Below are positions 60,874 through 64,000 of a DNA stretch of 64,000 bases, one piece after another. The stretch is from an uncultured Porphyromonadaceae bacterium. GTDB lineage: Bacteria; Bacteroidota; Bacteroidia; Bacteroidales; Muribaculaceae. A model generated the notes under the pieces. It ran no database searches. It had not been told where the DNA came from and saw only the letters and a list, made by a program, of their open reading frames with translations. Made by a program: the position numbers and the translations under genes. Position 1 is the first letter of the stretch. Each line of letters starts with the position of its first letter. The stretch lies in the NCBI GenBank assembly GCA_900548875.1, contig URMA01000001.1, positions 62,001-126,000 of the forward strand, in the 5' to 3' direction.

Positions 60874-63288
60874 TTAGTGACGCACTACTACTTTCTTCGT
60901 TGCAAAACCGTCGTTGGTGTAAATCTTAGCCACATAATTACCGGTTGGCAATTCGCTGACATTCACCACGTTTCCACTGGCCTTCGCCATCAGTTTGCCG
61001 TCGATTGAATACAGTTCAACTCCGGCGATAAACGAGTCGGCATTGACGATAAGAAGCTCGCTTGCCGGATTCGGATACAGGCGGAGACCTGCAATCTCAA
61101 TGTCGTTCACGCTTGATCCGGCACCGCCTACGGAAACATTGTCGACATAGACTGTTCCAGTTTTGCTGATCTGACCGCCGGCCTGGGCTATTTCAAATCC
61201 CTTCAGCGTGTATTCCTTTCCGGCTTCCAGAACAGTCAGGTCAACGGCGCAACTATGCCAGCCAATATAGCCCAGATCGCAAACCTTCACCTTCACATCG
61301 GCACCTTCGGCAGTTGTAAAGTCTGCGTATAGGACATTGTTGCTGACATCACCGTAAACTTTCACGCCCAAGGCGTCGGCATTCGTGAACTTACGTTCAG
61401 GTACTGTTGCAAAACCGTAAACGGCATTACCGCCTTCCGTGGAAGAGAACGTATAGGTAAGTTTGCTGGATGCCGTTCCCTCGAGTTTCGTGGACGTGTT
61501 GCGGGCGGCTGCCACTGCCGTCGTTCCGACACTGGATTCCGCATCGGCAACCAGAACATCGGCATCGTCCATACCGTTGACTTTGGCAAAATCAGCATAC
61601 TCTTCCGACGCATCGACAGCCACGAACTGGTATGTCTGAGGACCGGAGATCTTAATGCCGTATTGGTCTCTCAAGTCGCCGGACACGTTTACCGTATAAG
61701 TGGCACCCGGAACCAGGTCTTTCGTCAAGTCTACCTGATAGTAGCCGAATTCATCCGTGGCCTTGCTCACTTTTCGTGTACGTGAATTTCTTGCCAGTTC
61801 CGTACCCTGGGCATCCGTTACAACGATTTCGTCGTCGATTGTCAGCGTGTAAGGCTGCTTGTCGAAACGGAAATTGATCTTTGCTCCGTCGTAATGAACC
61901 TTTTCGTCCTTGCCCGGGCAGGCTGCCAATATTTTCATCTCGTTATAGTCATTTGTCATGAACTTCAAGACGAAGTCTTCCGTCATCGAGATGTTTTCCG
62001 GATGCTTTGCCTCCTTCTTCAGAACAACAGTATAAAGCGTGTTGGTTTCATAAGAACGCTTCGGAGTAAACACCAGCGTTGCATACGAATCTTCCCATGT
62101 CAAATCGCCTTCGACTGCCGGAGTAATCGAGAAGTTTTCCTCTACCGACTGCGGATCCATATCCCAGTTGAACTTCAGAATTACCGGCGTGTTGCACAGA
62201 ACTGCATCATCTCCTTCATTCCATACCGGTGAATATTCCACAACTTCCGGCGGAGTGTTGCGGATTCGGTCCATATAGACATTTTCGTAAGTCACCTTGT
62301 TGGCTTCTACAACCACATCAATTTCCTTGTCGCGATATTCCGGATGTGTAAACTTCAATTTATAGTTGCCCGGAGCTACGCTCTTGAACAGATATACACC
62401 GTTGGGAAGGTCCTGAGTGGTATATGTTTCGATTTCATCCCCATTTTCGTTCAACAGTGTTACTGTGGCATTCATAATAGGCAACGCCTTGTCATGTTCA
62501 AAGAATGTAGTGCCATAAACGGGATCCGTACGAATCTGACGGCTGTCCATCAGTGAACCGCCAATCACGCCTGTCGTAAATTTCTCGGATGTACCAAAAT
62601 ATTCCATGATAGCCTGTACGAAATGGTAGGCTTCCAACCAGCAATATTCAGAATTCATCAAGCGGTATGTTTCCGGAATATAGTCGTGATAGGAACCTTC
62701 TGAAAGCATACCCGGAACTGTCAGTTTGCGCAAAACGCCCAATCCGGAAGTACCCCAGTCATAAAAAGTCCAGTCACCGGCAAGCCATTGGTTCTTGCTT
62801 GACCAAGATGAAATCTGGTTATCCAACAACCATTTATTCAAAATTCCCGACATTTCCTTAGCTTCCGGGAAAACAGGGTCATCCGTGTAACCGCGATACA
62901 GCATCAACGGCTGGTTTGTACGGTTGGATGTTCCTGTGGCATTACTGTGAATGGAGAAGAAAAAGTCCGACTGGCATTTATTTGCCTCTTCACCTATTTC
63001 CTCCAGGTTTCGGTCGTCAGCCGTAGTATTCGTCGTTCGCGACATGTCGACATGAGTACCAAAACTTTCCAGCAGGTCGCGCAATGCCAAACCTTTCACC
63101 AGATTACTTTTCGACTCCCAGAATCCGTTTTCATCATGCAGTGCATACGGAGGGATAGCCACATTACGGTCGTCAGAATCATAACCTCCGTGTCCCGGAT
63201 TCACATATATCTTCAAACCGTTCAAATCTGCCGCATTTACAGTTACAGCTGTCGCAGCAGCCAACATAAAGAGATTTATTTTTTTCAT
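60874..63288 (-). CDS. Secreted N-acetylmuramoyl-L-alanine amidase with T9SS sorting domain
   Basis: 804 residues: signal peptide (about 1-19), Amidase_3 domain (about 24-235) with zinc ligands His32 (NPGHGG), Glu57 (FWESKSN), His113 (SIHSNATG) and catalytic Glu196 (MLSEGSYHDY); a carboxypeptidase-regulatory-like beta domain (about 270-345); two Ig-like domains (about 350-560); a carbohydrate-binding-like module; and a C-terminal type A T9SS sorting domain (LRLYPNPASELL, ELYSIDGKLMA, LPTGNYVAKIY, KKVVVRH). It is therefore predicted to be released or surface-attached through T9SS and to cut stem peptides from glycan strands outside the cell. Confidence 0.92.
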   Translation of the reverse strand: MKKINLFMLAAATAVTVNAADLNGLKIYVNPGHGGYDSDDRNVAIPPYALHDENGFWESKSNLVKGLALRDLLESFGTHVDMSRTTNTTADDRNLEEIGEEANKCQSDFFFSIHSNATGTSNRTNQPLMLYRGYTDDPVFPEAKEMSGILNKWLLDNQISSWSSKNQWLAGDWTFYDWGTSGLGVLRKLTVPGMLSEGSYHDYIPETYRLMNSEYCWLEAYHFVQAIMEYFGTSEKFTTGVIGGSLMDSRQIRTDPVYGTTFFEHDKALPIMNATVTLLNENGDEIETYTTQDLPNGVYLFKSVAPGNYKLKFTHPEYRDKEIDVVVEANKVTYENVYMDRIRNTPPEVVEYSPVWNEGDDAVLCNTPVILKFNWDMDPQSVEENFSITPAVEGDLTWEDSYATLVFTPKRSYETNTLYTVVLKKEAKHPENISMTEDFVLKFMTNDYNEMKILAACPGKDEKVHYDGAKINFRFDKQPYTLTIDDEIVVTDAQGTELARNSRTRKVSKATDEFGYYQVDLTKDLVPGATYTVNVSGDLRDQYGIKISGPQTYQFVAVDASEEYADFAKVNGMDDADVLVADAESSVGTTAVAAARNTSTKLEGTASSKLTYTFSSTEGGNAVYGFATVPERKFTNADALGVKVYGDVSNNVLYADFTTAEGADVKVKVCDLGYIGWHSCAVDLTVLEAGKEYTLKGFEIAQAGGQISKTGTVYVDNVSVGGAGSSVNDIEIAGLRLYPNPASELLIVNADSFIAGVELYSIDGKLMAKASGNVVNVSELPTGNYVAKIYTNDGFATKKVVVRH

Positions 63289-63301
63289 AATTCAGCAGAT
63301 T

Positions 63302-64000
63302 TTATTTGATATTGATTTCCATTACAAACATACGGCCGTCAATCGTATTATACACAATTCGGCCGGCTTTGGCTGATGCCGTCGGGTTCATTGCCATGCT
63401 CTCTGGCTTCGTCAAGTCCTTTACAAATGTTCCGTCGGCCTTCAGAAGCACCAGCTTTGATGACTCGAATTGATGTCCGTCGTCGGTTGTCTGCTGGGCA
63501 ACAATGTAGTCGTTGTTGTACCAAACCGGCTCCGTATACTTGCCAAGGGCGGCAAGAACGGTTCCGTTGAGGTCTACAACATACAGACCCTTACCGCCGG
63601 CATAAAACAGCACCTTGTCCTTGTTCGGCGACAAGGATTCCCACAGGTAGTGATAGTTGGTTGCAACCGGGGTAAAGCGTTTTTCCACTCCGTTCTTCAC
63701 TACGGCCAGTTCTGAGCCTTCGGTATAGACAAATGTCTCCGTACTTTTTGCACCGCTGTACTCAATACCGCGTTCCGACTGTACGGCTACGCCGCCCTTC
63801 AATGCAATCGGGGCATTCATCCGACGCATGCCGTCGGCGATTACCTTAGATGATTTGGCTGCAACGGAATAGCTGTTCATCGCTCTGTAAAGACGCATAT
63901 CCTGACGCGTTTGCGACATGTAGTAGACGGACTTCCCATCTGTCGAGAATTCCGGATGGTAGCCTGCCATTGCGGCATTCGTAATCGTTGAAGTGACATC
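63302..64000 (-). CDS. TolB/PD40-like beta-propeller protein (5' truncated at window edge)
   Basis: The open frame continues past the window, so the ATG at 63970 is not the real start. The visible 233 residues contain PD40-type repeats (HPEFSTDGKSVYYMSQ, LSPNKDKVLFYAGGKGLYVVD, ASAKAGRIVYNTIDGRMFVMEI). No sorting domain at the C terminus. It ends 13 bases before the T9SS amidase gene on the same strand, so they are probably cotranscribed. A periplasmic or surface scaffolding role is a guess. Confidence 0.75.
   Translation of the reverse strand, partial: DVTSTITNAAMAGYHPEFSTDGKSVYYMSQTRQDMRLYRAMNSYSVAAKSSKVIADGMRRMNAPIALKGGVAVQSERGIEYSGAKSTETFVYTEGSELAVVKNGVEKRFTPVATNYHYLWESLSPNKDKVLFYAGGKGLYVVDLNGTVLAALGKYTEPVWYNNDYIVAQQTTDDGHQFESSKLVLLKADGTFVKDLTKPESMAMNPTASAKAGRIVYNTIDGRMFVMEINIK

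Noticed and set aside
1..64000. CRISPR arrays, insertion sequences, prophage or rRNA genes
   Set aside because: No regularly spaced repeats, transposase or integrase-like proteins or rRNA sequence were seen.

Overview
The window is a contiguous chromosomal segment from a member of the Bacteroidetes, almost certainly order Bacteroidales. Intergenic regions repeatedly carry the Bacteroidetes sigma-factor promoter (TTTG, about 19 bases, TAnnTTTG). Shine-Dalgarno sequences are mostly absent, the gene families are typical of the order (DUF4922, DUF5672, DUF5106, MurT-type DUF5009, NamZ), and one secreted amidase ends in a type IX secretion (T9SS) sorting domain. That last trait points away from gut Bacteroides and towards a T9SS-bearing lineage such as Barnesiellaceae, Porphyromonadaceae or Tannerellaceae. 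I cannot resolve the genus. No insertion sequence, prophage, CRISPR array or rRNA was seen.

Layout. 0-2.7 kb: end of an upstream gene, dapA, tRNA-Arg(TCT), an EamA exporter and rpmE (type B L31). 2.8-12.4 kb: a glycerophosphodiester and glycerol-3-phosphate module (outer-membrane porin, lipoprotein GlpQ-like phosphodiesterase, GlpT, GlpABC) with a divergent DeoR-family regulator. 12.5-16.0 kb: pyrB-pyrI-flavin reductase-glyA, preceded by what looks like a leader-peptide attenuator. 16.2-20.2 kb: two tandem outer-membrane beta-barrels and priA. 20.2-25.9 kb: a five-gene glycosyltransferase operon. 26-36.8 kb: a biotin-carrying carboxyltransferase, PBP1A, DUF59-lpxH, ispD-recG, ndk and an M23/LysM peptidase. 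36.9-43.7 kb: an orphan protein and a seven-gene operon (DUF5106, DoxX, mnmA, bifunctional nuclease, nucleoside transporter, rsmE, kdsA).

43.9-64 kb is the accessory highlight: a peptidoglycan salvage island. Eleven same-strand, tightly spaced or overlapping genes encode a large exported amidase-like protein, a two-domain family 2 glycosyltransferase, a DUF4922 GalT/HIT-like protein, a SpoIID-domain protein without signal peptide, AmpG, NamZ exo-muramidase, a fused FAD/Fe-S D-lactate dehydrogenase-like enzyme, MurT, MurK, MurQ and an exported SGNH esterase. A second MurK-like kinase, a T9SS-exported amidase and a truncated TolB-like beta-propeller follow upstream. The logic is that extracellular amidase and NamZ release MurNAc and muropeptides, AmpG and MurT import them, MurK phosphorylates MurNAc, MurQ splits MurNAc-6P into GlcNAc-6P plus D-lactate, and the dehydrogenase oxidises the D-lactate. 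The GT2, DUF4922 and SpoIID genes at the head of the operon are not explained by the known pathway and are the best candidate for an undescribed branch.

The second notable signal is the pyrBI leader: a 28-codon open frame whose stop codon touches a strong intrinsic terminator upstream of pyrB, formally resembling E. coli pyrBI attenuation. All calls come from reading the sequence; no database search was run.
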